Shown here piece by piece: positions 1-5,914 of a stretch of 6,120 nt of DNA. Each line of letters opens with the position of its first letter. Position 1 is the stretch's first letter. A program made the position numbers and the translations under genes. This DNA is from Oxalobacteraceae bacterium (GTDB lineage: Bacteria; Pseudomonadota; Gammaproteobacteria; Burkholderiales; Burkholderiaceae_D): contig CANGFL010000091.1 in the NCBI GenBank assembly GCA_947453015.1, positions 1 to 6,120 of the forward strand, read 5' to 3'. The notes under the pieces were generated by a model. That model did not search any database and was not told the DNA's origin. It worked only from the letters and a program-made list of their open reading frames with translations.

Positions 1-5
1 TCGCC

Positions 6-479
6 ATGATGGATCAATCTTCACAGCCAACGTCGCAGGAATCGTCACAACAATCATCGCAGCAATCGTCTCAGCAGGGCGCCGCCGATCAAAGTTTGGG
101 TGCAACCACACGCGACTTGATTCAAAACATCGTCGGCTTGATTGCTGCGCGGGTGTCGTTGGCGGCATTAGAGCTTTCCGAGGCGCGTGATGCCTTGTTA
201 CTAGTCATCGCACTCGCACTCGGTGCGTTTATGGCGGCGAGTTTTGCGGTGATTGCGTTCTCGGCGTTGATTGTTGTGTTGACCTGGGATGCGCTGGGTT
301 GGCGCATCGTGTTGATACTGGCGCTCGCTTACACCGGTATTGCAGCGGCGTTAGTTCGGCAGATACGTCGTATCGTTGATCAGGGGCGTTTGGGTTTGCC
401 TGCTACCGTAACCGAGCTAAAACGCGATAGCGAAGTCTTGATGCGTAAATCTCGCACGGGAGGCCACCATGACGCGTGA
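6..479 (+). CDS. Phage holin family (YqjE-like) inner-membrane protein
   Basis: The 157-residue product has a hydrophilic N-terminus rich in Ser and Gln (about residues 1-30), a short amphipathic stretch, and two hydrophobic membrane segments (about 64-93 and 99-118). A charged C-terminal tail contains TVTELKRDSEVL and ends in a His-rich GGHHDA. This two-helix layout and the 'P-A-T-x-x-E-L-x-x-D' tail fit the YqjE/phage-holin-superfamily proteins of proteobacteria, small inner-membrane proteins of unclear function often encoded after a DUF883 (YqjD-like) gene. Despite the family name there is no sign of a prophage here. The stop overlaps the start of the next gene by 11 bases, so the two are probably translationally coupled. 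Only five bases precede the ATG, so its ribosome site and any upstream partner lie outside the window. The second ATG (position 9) or a start further upstream cannot be excluded. The family call is by pattern recognition. Confidence 0.8.
   Translation: MMDQSSQPTSQESSQQSSQQSSQQGAADQSLGATTRDLIQNIVGLIAARVSLAALELSEARDALLLVIALALGAFMAASFAVIAFSALIVVLTWDALGWRIVLILALAYTGIAAALVRQIRRIVDQGRLGLPATVTELKRDSEVLMRKSRTGGHHDA
42..77 (+). repeat. Three tandem Ser-Ser-Gln-Gln coding units
   Basis: Three consecutive 12-base units each encode SSQQ near the N-terminus of the holin-like protein (residues 13-24), preceded by a related SQE unit. Synonymous codons differ between units (tcg/tca/tct, caa/cag), so the repeat is kept better in protein than in DNA. 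It is a low-complexity, probably disordered cytoplasmic tail that could vary in copy number between strains. Confidence 0.75.
458..463 (+). promoter_or_regulatory. Shine-Dalgarno inside the upstream gene
   Basis: GGGAGG lies five bases before the ATG at 469 and inside the last codons of the holin-like gene. It fixes the start of the second gene and supports the overlapping arrangement. Confidence 0.75.
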
Positions 480-780
480 CGAGCAAAAAAAATTACTCAT
501 TGTTCAAGGCATGATGCACCGATTAGAGATAGCGCATGCCTTAGATCAACTCAAATCACACACGCAGCCCACTGCGCTGTTTAGTAAGTTACCTAGCTTG
601 ATGAAATTAATCATGGCGAGTAATGCCGTGCCATTGCTTAGTACCTTATTGCCTGTGGTGTTTGGCAAAAGTAAGCTGTCACGAGTCGTGCGGCGAGTAG
701 CGTTGATGGTGGGGGCAGGTGCTGCGCTGACATCGCTCTTCAAGCGGTGGAAATCATCACGTAATCAATCGAGTAACTAA
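469..780 (+). CDS. Small basic membrane-associated protein, partner of the YqjE-like gene
   Basis: The 103-residue product begins with a charged amphipathic helix (MTRDEQKKLL, to about residue 30). Two hydrophobic stretches follow (about 51-66 and 75-91), and the C-terminus is strongly basic (FKRWKSSRNQSSN). This suggests a small inner-membrane or membrane-bound protein. I do not recognise a named domain. By position and size it corresponds to the YqjK-type gene that follows yqjE in enterobacteria, but I see no convincing sequence motif to prove that. A strong Shine-Dalgarno (GGGAGG) and the 11-base overlap with the preceding gene show it is the second gene of an operon. The stop codon lies within a 12-base tandem duplication, and the operon ends at the terminator around 857-893. 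Confidence 0.75.
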   Translation: MTRDEQKKLLIVQGMMHRLEIAHALDQLKSHTQPTALFSKLPSLMKLIMASNAVPLLSTLLPVVFGKSKLSRVVRRVALMVGAGAALTSLFKRWKSSRNQSSN

Positions 781-790
781 TCGAGTAATT
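767..790 (+). repeat. 12-base tandem duplication over the stop codon
   Basis: AATCGAGTAACT is followed at once by AATCGAGTAATT, one mismatch in twelve. The stop codon (778-780) spans the junction, so the final residues of the small basic protein may have been altered by a slippage duplication. Confidence 0.6.
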
Positions 791-810
791 AAAATCAACG
801 CAAACGATTG

Positions 811-830
811 ATCGTAAAAAAACGATTTTT
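811..830 (+). terminator. Possible weak first terminator
   Basis: ATCGT and ACGAT flank a six-A loop, and the right arm runs into a run of five T (826-830). The stem is short and AT-rich, so it would be weak. It may add to the much stronger hairpin 30 bases downstream. Confidence 0.3.
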
Positions 831-856
831 AATCGCGCATGAAGTAACGCACAATA

Positions 857-893
857 AAAAAATCCCGGTCGCTTTCCAGCACCGGGATTTTTT
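857..893. terminator. Strong bidirectional Rho-independent terminator
   Basis: AAAAAATCCCGGT (857-869) and ACCGGGATTTTTT (881-893) are perfect inverted complements around an 11-base loop. The GC-rich core is flanked by an A run on the left and a T run on the right, so it can stop transcription in both directions. It lies between convergent genes: the holin-like operon from the left and the cytochrome gene (stop at 917) from the right. Confidence 0.92.
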
Positions 894-916
894 ACATCCA
901 AAAACGTTTTAACGAA

Positions 917-1420
917 TTACTTTTTTTCAGCTGGCTCTTTAAATGAAGCACCACCTGCATTCGCCATGTGCACGACTGCGCGTGCGACTTCGATATCATC
1001 TAAATCTGGATTGCCGCCTTTGGCAGGCATAGCGCGTATGCCTTTGATGGCATGCGATACCAGTGTGTCGTAGCCTTGCTTAACGCGTGCGCCCCAAGCA
1101 GCTTTGTCGCCAAACTTCGGTGCCCCTGCAGCACCAGAGCCATGACATGCTACGCACGCTGCGTTGTAAACCTCACCGCCAGCTTTCAACGTTCTGGGCG
1201 CACTTGCATCCACCAAGGTGTAACCCTCATCGGCCACAGGTTTCAAACGAGCTGCAATCGCTTCAGGTGATTGTGCGTTCGAACCAGCAGCAGGTTTTGG
1301 ACTGGTGCCCACATACACAACCAACAACCAGATAATGATGATGGGTACCAAAAAACCAGCCACAACAGCGGCGATTAATTGACCAGGGGTTTTGATTACG
1401 GTTTCGTGCGCGTCACTCAT
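917..1420 (-). CDS. Membrane-anchored class I cytochrome c (c5-type), single heme
   Basis: The 167-residue product has an uncleaved N-terminal anchor (hydrophobic residues about 14-37), a Pro/Ala-rich linker, and a periplasmic cytochrome domain. The heme site is CVACH at residues 89-93. The likely axial methionine is M131 in the AMPAKGG motif, a typical class I/c5 arrangement. It should carry electrons in the periplasm, presumably between respiratory complexes and a terminal oxidase; the partner is not visible here. An in-frame start at 1606 is open but would run antisense through the tRNA and adds a Cys/Arg-rich, non-membrane extension. The ATG at 1420 is preferred because GAGGA stands four bases upstream and the anchor then falls at the N-terminus. 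Many c5-family relatives in betaproteobacteria have two heme domains; this one has one. It is monocistronic and ends at the shared terminator. Confidence 0.92.
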   Translation of the reverse strand: MSDAHETVIKTPGQLIAAVVAGFLVPIIIIWLLVVYVGTSPKPAAGSNAQSPEAIAARLKPVADEGYTLVDASAPRTLKAGGEVYNAACVACHGSGAAGAPKFGDKAAWGARVKQGYDTLVSHAIKGIRAMPAKGGNPDLDDIEVARAVVHMANAGGASFKEPAEKK

Positions 1421-1459
1421 GGTTTCCTCGGGAATAAGGCATATTTCGTCAAGCCAAAG

Positions 1460-1465
1460 ATTATA
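1460..1465 (-). promoter_or_regulatory. -10 box of the cytochrome gene
   Basis: On the minus strand this reads TATAAT, a perfect sigma-70 -10 hexamer, about 40 bases before the cytochrome ATG. No good -35 is present at 16-18 bases, so the promoter may depend on an activator. This call rests on the -10 alone. Confidence 0.5.
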
Positions 1466-1507
1466 GAGTAAACAGCGGCAACTAGCCTCATTACACTGGC
1501 AGTTACG

Positions 1508-1536
1508 TGGACTGGCTGACTGAAACCCGGTATCCT
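1508..1536 (+). promoter_or_regulatory. Candidate tRNA-Arg promoter
   Basis: TGGACT and TATCCT are 17 bases apart, each matching four of six consensus positions. A GC-rich TGCGCGG stretch follows, like the discriminator of stringently controlled stable-RNA promoters. The distance to the tRNA 5' end (27 bases) is reasonable. The match is moderate and could be chance. Confidence 0.35.
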
Positions 1537-1563
1537 TGCGCGGCCTTAATCGTCTAAACCCGC

Positions 1564-1639
1564 GCGGCTGTAGCTCAGTGGATAGAGTATTGGCCTCCGA
1601 AGCCAAGGGTCGTGGGTTCGATCCCCGCCAGCCGCGCCA
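1564..1639 (+). tRNA. tRNA-Arg (anticodon CCG)
   Basis: A full cloverleaf can be drawn. The acceptor stem gcggctg (1564-1570) pairs perfectly with cagccgc (1629-1635). The D stem is GCTC/GAGT. The anticodon stem ttggc/gccaa encloses the loop CTCCGAA with anticodon CCG, which reads CGG (arginine). The T arm is gtggg-ttcgatc-cccgc. The discriminator is G (1636) and the CCA end is encoded (1637-1639). Genes of this kind are common integration targets for genomic islands, and the DNA immediately downstream is accessory in character. Confidence 0.97.
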
Positions 1640-1740
1640 AATTCCCTCAAGTTTTGCAGCAGGCTATTTAACTTTGGGGGCCTTCAGGCCTAATTAAGTC
1701 AGCTCCGACGATTCAATTTCGCTAATATTTTCAGCCTTGA

Positions 1741-1764
1741 CCCGATAAACAGAGCTTTATCGGG
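1741..1764. terminator. Perfect 9-base hairpin between convergent tRNA and kinase operon
   Basis: CCCGATAAA (1741-1749) and TTTATCGGG (1756-1764) form a perfect stem around a six-base loop. It lies in the 202-base gap between the end of the tRNA (plus strand) and the end of the operon at 1842 (minus strand), where a shared terminator would be expected. No T run follows on either strand, so it is not a classical Rho-independent terminator. It may be a 3'-end processing barrier or a repeat element. Smaller inverted repeats flank it (ggcc-ttca-ggcc at 1679-1690; CTTAC/GTAAG at 1776-1791). Confidence 0.45.
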
Positions 1765-1841
1765 CTTCGCAATGCCTTACAACATGGTAAGTGCACAAGT
1801 TAGCCAGCGATGAGACAAGCCAAGAAAAGACACCTGTAATT

Positions 1842-2750
1842 TTATGATTCAACGGCCATGATGTGCTCGGCAATTTCTTCGGGCCCTGACATGGGCCGGC
1901 AGCGTAAGTCATACTTGTCGGCCTCCGCTTCAAGTTCGGCCAAAGCTTCATTAACCGAATTTAGCTGTCGCATTGAATACTGAACATCTCGCTCAGTGGC
2001 TTGGTGTACCAGCAGACTAAATTCTCGATTATCTGCATATTCAAACCAACCTACTTTTGCCCCTTCGCGGGCCGAGGCGAGGTCCCAAAGCTTCGCCTTT
2101 GCATTGGAAACTCGTGTAGAAAGTTCTGTGGGTACGATAAGGCCAAAATTGACAACTAATTTATTGCCCACAAACCCGATAGTCATCGGCCGTGCATTCC
2201 TTTTAATTTGAAATTTTTTTGAAAATTTCGATGCTAACGCCGGCCGGCTCGCAGTAACAATATCTCGCACTGCGGCTTCGAGTCGCGAAAAAGTAAAACT
2301 TGCTAGGCGATCTTCTCGCGGAGTTGATTCAAGTTCAGTTGAAGAGCTTTGCTCTTCATAAATTGACGAGAATTCTGTAAAAGAAGTTCTGACAGCTTCG
2401 AAGATACTTGAAGCCGTGGTGTGCACTGGGCGGCCAGCGAAAATTCCATCACCAGGACTTGGCCAATCGCCAATACCCTCGACTCCGTGAGTGAGTATCC
2501 ATTCATGCAAAGAGGCAAGCGCGATGTCTCTTGCGGCCAATAGGCTTTTATAGGCAGAGCCATAGACGCACTTTAGTCGGCGAAGGCTTTCTAAGGGAAA
2601 AATCTCAATCCCTGCTGAGCTTTGCGCGACTAGGCCAACAAACAGTCGCTCACCAGAGAATGCAAGTGGTTCAACATAGATAGGAACGATCGTAACCGGA
2701 TTAAAAAGTGATCGGTCTGGGAACTGTAGCTTAGAGGTCAAGTCATTCAT
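1842..2750 (-). CDS. Unrecognised 302-residue protein, partner of the HipA-like kinase
   Basis: I do not recognise this family. The N-terminal part (residues about 18-62) reads like an alpha/beta segment (TIVPIYVEPLAFSGERLFVG). A Ser/Thr/Glu-rich, probably flexible region follows (about 111-150). The second half has beta-rich stretches (GFVGNKLVVNFGLI at 192-205, VGWFEYA at 233-239). A long Glu/Ala-rich, probably coiled-coil helix follows near 259-280. There is no signal peptide or membrane segment, so it should be cytoplasmic. Eleven bases separate it from the kinase stop, so the two are almost certainly co-transcribed and probably coupled. HipA-like kinases of the HipA_2 type are often followed by a DUF3037 gene; this protein holds that place but is much longer and lacks a clear DUF3037 signature. 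An in-frame TTG at 2798 is possible but overlaps the kinase; the ATG at 2750 is preferred. Neither has a good Shine-Dalgarno. Confidence 0.8.
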   Translation of the reverse strand: MNDLTSKLQFPDRSLFNPVTIVPIYVEPLAFSGERLFVGLVAQSSAGIEIFPLESLRRLKCVYGSAYKSLLAARDIALASLHEWILTHGVEGIGDWPSPGDGIFAGRPVHTTASSIFEAVRTSFTEFSSIYEEQSSSTELESTPREDRLASFTFSRLEAAVRDIVTASRPALASKFSKKFQIKRNARPMTIGFVGNKLVVNFGLIVPTELSTRVSNAKAKLWDLASAREGAKVGWFEYADNREFSLLVHQATERDVQYSMRQLNSVNEALAELEAEADKYDLRCRPMSGPEEIAEHIMAVES

Positions 2751-2761
2751 ACGGCGGCAAT

Positions 2762-3586
2762 CTACAAAGGAAGAAGTGGTAAGCCAACGGCGCTGCAAAC
2801 AAATTCTACAAGTTTAGATTTCCGCTTCTCGATAAAGTAGATCAGAGCGCTCGACTCGGAGGCAGAAAGAAAATCAATTGAGTGCGAATCACTCAATATA
2901 CCTTCAACGTCAGCCAGATTAAAGATACGTTGAGCATTCGCTGATTCTGTGATGATTGCTTGCCGTGTCTCTGAGGAGATTACCGTGCTTAATTCGTCAA
3001 CAAGTCTATTTGGAAAGAATGAATCAGGAATAAGGTTTTGTTCAATCCATGTTGGGCCCGTAAAGCAATGGCCGTGATCAATTAGCCAAAATTCGTCGGG
3101 ACCTCCTATCAAAGCATTTCCTAGATGTCTGTCAATGTTCGCAATCCAACAATCAAAAGATACAACCCGTTTCCAAAGCGAGCAATGCTTAACAAACCAC
3201 TTTTTAAATGGTTCACCTTCAGCTTGGTACCGTCTAGCGAGGCTTTTTACTCCAACATCCTTAGAGCCAAATGACACAATGCTGTCAGATTGAATGCGAT
3301 GTTGCGTAAATAAAAGTTCGTAGTCGCATTTATCAATTCGAACCAAAAAAACTTCTGGGACTGGCATTCCAACGGCCCTTGCTAATTCTGCCCCAAACAG
3401 TTCGTTGATAAGCTGTTTTTTAGAGAGAATTTTGACGTAAGTTGTAACAGAAGATCCGTCATTCAAATGCACGCGCCCCCTTACTATTTCATTGATTCCT
3501 TTTTCATCGCTTGGTGTTAGCGGGTTTGCGCCAGGCGCTAGTAAACCAATTTTAGTCAAGTCAATTGCTCCCGAATTGTTTTGCAT
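2762..3586 (-). CDS. HipA-like (HipA_2-type) kinase-fold protein
   Basis: The 274-residue product carries the signature of the HipA/PI3-4-kinase-like fold. TYVKIL (K52) is the likely ATP-binding lysine strand. NELFGAELARAVGMPVPE (61-78) is the helix carrying the partner glutamate. ANIDRHLGNALI (149-160) is the catalytic loop, with D152 as probable base and N157 as metal ligand. FWLIDHGHCF (166-175) has D170 in the place of the DFG aspartate. All key residues appear intact, so activity is likely. It is shorter than classical HipA (about 440 residues) and lacks the HipA N-terminal subdomain, which fits the HipA_2-type group. HipA itself phosphorylates glutamyl-tRNA synthetase; the substrate here is unknown. 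It is the first gene of a two-gene operon with no HipB-like gene upstream in its orientation. The ATG at 3586 has no clear Shine-Dalgarno, and no convincing promoter was found, though TTGCAA-N18-GATGAT about 80 bases upstream is a weak candidate. Confidence 0.85.
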   Translation of the reverse strand: MQNNSGAIDLTKIGLLAPGANPLTPSDEKGINEIVRGRVHLNDGSSVTTYVKILSKKQLINELFGAELARAVGMPVPEVFLVRIDKCDYELLFTQHRIQSDSIVSFGSKDVGVKSLARRYQAEGEPFKKWFVKHCSLWKRVVSFDCWIANIDRHLGNALIGGPDEFWLIDHGHCFTGPTWIEQNLIPDSFFPNRLVDELSTVISSETRQAIITESANAQRIFNLADVEGILSDSHSIDFLSASESSALIYFIEKRKSKLVEFVCSAVGLPLLPL

Positions 3587-3888
3587 GTGTTACGCATTAA
3601 AACGATGTGATGACGGGCTGCTAGCCAGAGGTGACAAAAGCCCTAGTTACGTGCATGATTTTTATCATCGCTGCAGCATTGATTCATTTGCAATAACTGT
3701 GGTCACCGAGCGGCGTGTCTGCTGGTGTCAATTAATTGCCTCGGGGGAGCATTAATTTTGTTGTTGTTTTTTGGATGAAAAATAGAGGGTATGTAAAGCT
3801 ATTAGCGATTTCTTTTCACCGTGCAATGCGGTGTTTATTACGGCCATTTTTTGTTGGCGTGCTACTCGGCTAGGTCAATTAGAAGTAA

Positions 3889-3908
3889 GGCTGCTTCCGA
3901 AAACAGCC
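3889..3908. repeat. GGCTG/CAGCC hairpin
   Basis: GGCTG (3889-3893) and CAGCC (3904-3908) flank a 10-base loop and are followed by GTTT. It has the shape of a weak terminator on the plus strand. No intact gene ends just before it. Confidence 0.4.
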
Positions 3909-3922
3909 GTTTGCAAATCACA

Positions 3923-3968
3923 TTAAAGAACGCTTATGTGTGATTTCCCAAATCAAAGTGTTCTTTAA
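3923..3968. repeat. Nested inverted repeat (9-base outer, 6-base inner arms)
   Basis: The outer arms TTAAAGAAC (3923-3931) and GTTCTTTAA (3960-3968) are perfect complements. Inside them TGATTT (3941-3946) and AAATCA (3950-3955) pair around a CCC loop, leaving an asymmetric internal loop of 9 and 4 bases. It could be a structured RNA, an operator, or the remnant of a small mobile element. It ends 32 bases before the antitoxin relic. Confidence 0.55.
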
Positions 3969-4000
3969 ATGGCTCGCCCCCAACTCGGTACGTGATTTAA

Positions 4001-4111
4001 ATTAGCGAAGAATTTGCAATATTGGATCAGATTCTTGCGGACAGAAAAGAAGCGGGTCTAACTCAAGCGCAGGTTGCAAAACGCATGGGCACCCAAGATT
4101 CCGACATGTAA
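4001..4111 (+). pseudogene. Relic of a HigA-type XRE helix-turn-helix antitoxin
   Basis: The frame reads ISEEFAILDQ, then ILADRKEAGLTQAQVAKRMG, then TQDSDM and a stop. This matches the N-terminal half of HigA-like XRE antitoxins: the linker helix 'EEFAILDQxL', then the first helix-turn-helix helices 'R-x-x-A-G-L-T-Q-x-x-V-A-x-R-M-G-T'. The recognition helix and the rest of the domain, usually TQS-x-I-x-RLE onwards, are missing. A TAA stands in frame directly upstream (3998-4000), so the normal N-terminus is also lost and there is no start codon or ribosome site. No companion HigB/RelE toxin was found on either side. It could not act as an antitoxin as it stands. It is unlikely to be the HipB of the nearby kinase, as it lies on the opposite strand and looks HigA-like. 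Confidence 0.8.
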
Positions 4112-4208
4112 ATTCGAAAAACTCGAGTTCGTCGAATTTGGTAGCTAGTCACGGCTGTAGCAAAGAAGCCTGCCAAGATCCCCAAAATCAACAAAACCTA
4201 AATAAATC

Positions 4209-4239
4209 AACCGATTGCCCGTCGATCGGGCCGACGGTT
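4209..4239. repeat. Hairpin upstream of the TolC gene
   Basis: The outer arms are AACCG (4209-4213) and CGGTT (4235-4239). The inner arms are GCCCG (4217-4221) and CGGGC (4227-4231) around TCGAT, with a symmetric 3x3 internal loop. TTT at 4238-4240 is too short for a good terminator. It lies 70 bases before the TolC start, in the probable leader or just downstream of the antitoxin relic. It may be a decayed terminator or a 5'-leader structure. Confidence 0.45.
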
Positions 4240-4308
4240 TCCCCACTGGAACGCTCTTTGCTATCAGTCCCTGCTGTACAGATTTCCAACAGCGTGCGAC
4301 GGGACCCT

Positions 4309-5880
4309 ATGCCCAGCAATAACAACCCTAGTTTTTTCGCCAAAGCCAGCCTGGTGCTCATGCTTTGCGCGATGTATTTGCACGCCCAGTCCGCGCAAGC
4401 CTTGAGTTTGATGGAGGCCTATCGGGCCGCGCTCAGTCACGATCCTATTTACCGTTCCGCCCAACATGAAAACGCCGCCGGCCAAGAATCGCGCGAAATT
4501 GGTCGTTCTGCCATATTGCCGTCCGCCGGCCTGAGCTACGGCTACGCGAGCAATTCAGCCGAGCTAACGCGCAATGGCACCACCGACCCCTATCGCTACG
4601 ACAGCAAAATGCTGTCACTCACCGTAAGGCAACCCTTATTTAGTCCAGACGCATTAGCGCGTTATAAACAAGGTGGCATTCAATCCGATTACAGCGACGC
4701 CGTGTTTGCTGCCAAATCGCAAGAACTCATGATGCGATTAGTCGGCGCGTATTTGGAAACACTCGCTGCCGGTGATCAGGTGCGTTTGTTAATGGCGCAG
4801 CGCGATGCCTTAGTAGAGCTGCAAGAAGTTAATCGCCGTCGCCTCGATAAAGGCGAGGGCACTAAAACCGAAGTACTCGAAACCCGTGCACGTGCCGAAC
4901 TCGCACAAGCCCAATTACTCGAAGCCAAAGACGCGCATGACAATGCCATGCGTAAGTTGCGCGCCATCATCGGCAAAGATATCGACAGCGTTCGCACCCT
5001 CCCTAAAACCATGTCCGTGTTTGCATTGCAGCCCGTGACCATTCAAGAGTGGGAAGCCATCGCGCGTGATAACAACCCCTTTGTACGAGCACGTCGATTG
5101 CTCGTTGATTCATCCGAACAAGATGTGAAAAAAAATCAGGCCGGCCATTTGCCTCGCGTGGAATTAGTCGCATCACACAGCCGCAGCATTTCCGATTCTG
5201 TGCTGCTGTACAACCAACAAACCGTCGTTAATTCAGTGGGCATACAACTCAACCTGCCGATTTTTTCCGGTGGTGCCACTTCAGCCAGTGTGCGCCAAGG
5301 TGCAGATCTCGTGAGTAAGTCGCGTGCCGATCTGGATGAAAGCATCAGCAACGCACTCATAGAAATTCGACGTCAATATAATTTACTCGTCAGTAGTCAG
5401 GCACGCATTGATGCCTTGTTTAATGCCGAGAGTTCAGCACAAGAAGCACTCATCGCCATGCGTAAAAGTATTATTGGCGGCTTGCGTATCAATGTCGATT
5501 TACTCAATGCGCAGCAGCAGTTGTATTCAACCCAGCGCGACCTCGCGCAAGCACGCTATGGGTATTTGCTCGCGTATATGCGTTTGCATGATGCAGCGGG
5601 TTTACTCACCGAAGAATCGCTACAAAAAATTGATCGCGAATTTTTAGTCGCAGCAGATGCAACCGTTGAAGTGCCGGCTAGTGCATGTACCGGTGCGCGC
5701 CATGCGCACTGCAAAACAAAACCGTCAGAAGTGTTTACCAGTGCTGCATTAGAAAAAGAACAGACTCACCTGGTTGCGGCTGAACCTAATGCTATTGGCG
5801 ATGAAGCCGTGTTGTGGCGTGCTACTAAGAGCAGTAAGAAAAAATCGTCGCGTAAAGCCCAAAAGCCAAATTTAAACTAG
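4309..5880 (+). CDS. tolC: TolC-family outer-membrane channel protein
   Basis: The 523-residue product has a signal peptide (hydrophobic core about 12-24, likely cleavage after AQA at residue 31), so it is exported. It shows the two-repeat TolC plan. LSLMEAYRAALSHDP (32-46) is the usual family start. VRQPLFSPDALARYKQG (106-122) is the first beta-strand region. A long helix spans about 135-220. The second repeat carries GIQLNLPIFSGGATSASVRQ (311-330) and another long helix ending near 435. Trimers form the outer-membrane exit duct for tripartite efflux pumps and type I secretion. No pump or adaptor gene is adjacent, so it may serve several systems. After residue 440 comes an unusual extension with Cys460 and Cys468 and a Lys/Ser-rich end. 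The frame is open back to a TTG at 4138, but that part overlaps the antitoxin-relic tail and precedes the signal peptide. The ATG at 4309 is chosen, with a weak GGGA four bases upstream; a GTG at 4294 is an alternative. Confidence 0.93.
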   Translation: MPSNNNPSFFAKASLVLMLCAMYLHAQSAQALSLMEAYRAALSHDPIYRSAQHENAAGQESREIGRSAILPSAGLSYGYASNSAELTRNGTTDPYRYDSKMLSLTVRQPLFSPDALARYKQGGIQSDYSDAVFAAKSQELMMRLVGAYLETLAAGDQVRLLMAQRDALVELQEVNRRRLDKGEGTKTEVLETRARAELAQAQLLEAKDAHDNAMRKLRAIIGKDIDSVRTLPKTMSVFALQPVTIQEWEAIARDNNPFVRARRLLVDSSEQDVKKNQAGHLPRVELVASHSRSISDSVLLYNQQTVVNSVGIQLNLPIFSGGATSASVRQGADLVSKSRADLDESISNALIEIRRQYNLLVSSQARIDALFNAESSAQEALIAMRKSIIGGLRINVDLLNAQQQLYSTQRDLAQARYGYLLAYMRLHDAAGLLTEESLQKIDREFLVAADATVEVPASACTGARHAHCKTKPSEVFTSAALEKEQTHLVAAEPNAIGDEAVLWRATKSSKKKSSRKAQKPNLN

Positions 5881-5914
5881 CAATTTGGCGCGTCATTTTC
5901 ACTGGCGGCTTGAT

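Larger units (their letters stand above)
3587..4000. other. Gene-free spacer between divergent kinase operon and antitoxin relic
   Basis: No ORF here has a ribosome site, recognisable domain and sensible length together. It is AT-rich, with stop codons in all frames, and holds several short inverted repeats: ATGAT-tttt-ATCAT (3654-3667), CACCG/CGGTG (3817-3833), GGCTG/CAGCC (3889-3908) and a larger one at 3923-3968. It must contain the promoter of the kinase operon, and probably decayed sequence from an earlier insertion. Confidence 0.6.

Noticed and set aside
1421..1606. N-terminal extension of the cytochrome frame up to 1606
   Set aside because: It runs antisense through the tRNA gene, places a Cys/Arg-rich segment before the membrane anchor, and skips the good ribosome site before the ATG at 1420.
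1622..1639. Search for a second copy of the tRNA 3' end as an island boundary
   Set aside because: No copy of the last 15 or so bases of the tRNA was seen elsewhere in the window.
1762..1774. gggcttcgcaatg here and gggcttcgctatg at 5944-5956, 12 of 13 identical
   Set aside because: Too short to claim as an attachment-site or repeat pair; the matching does not extend on either side.
3632..3637. TTGTCA, and the perfect TTGACA at 3726-3731 (minus strand), as -35 boxes for the kinase operon
   Set aside because: Neither has an acceptable -10 hexamer at 16-18 bases.
3492..3755. 87-codon plus-strand ORF
   Set aside because: It overlaps the start of the kinase gene antisense, has no ribosome site and shows no domain.
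3775..3873. 32-codon ORF starting MKNRGYVKLLAISF, hydrophobic and basic
   Set aside because: No Shine-Dalgarno is at a usable distance and no similarity is known to me; it could be a small peptide, but nothing beyond an open frame supports it.
4138..4308. Longer TolC frame starting at a TTG at 4138
   Set aside because: It would put 57 hydrophilic residues before a clear signal peptide, has no ribosome site, and overlaps the antitoxin-relic tail.
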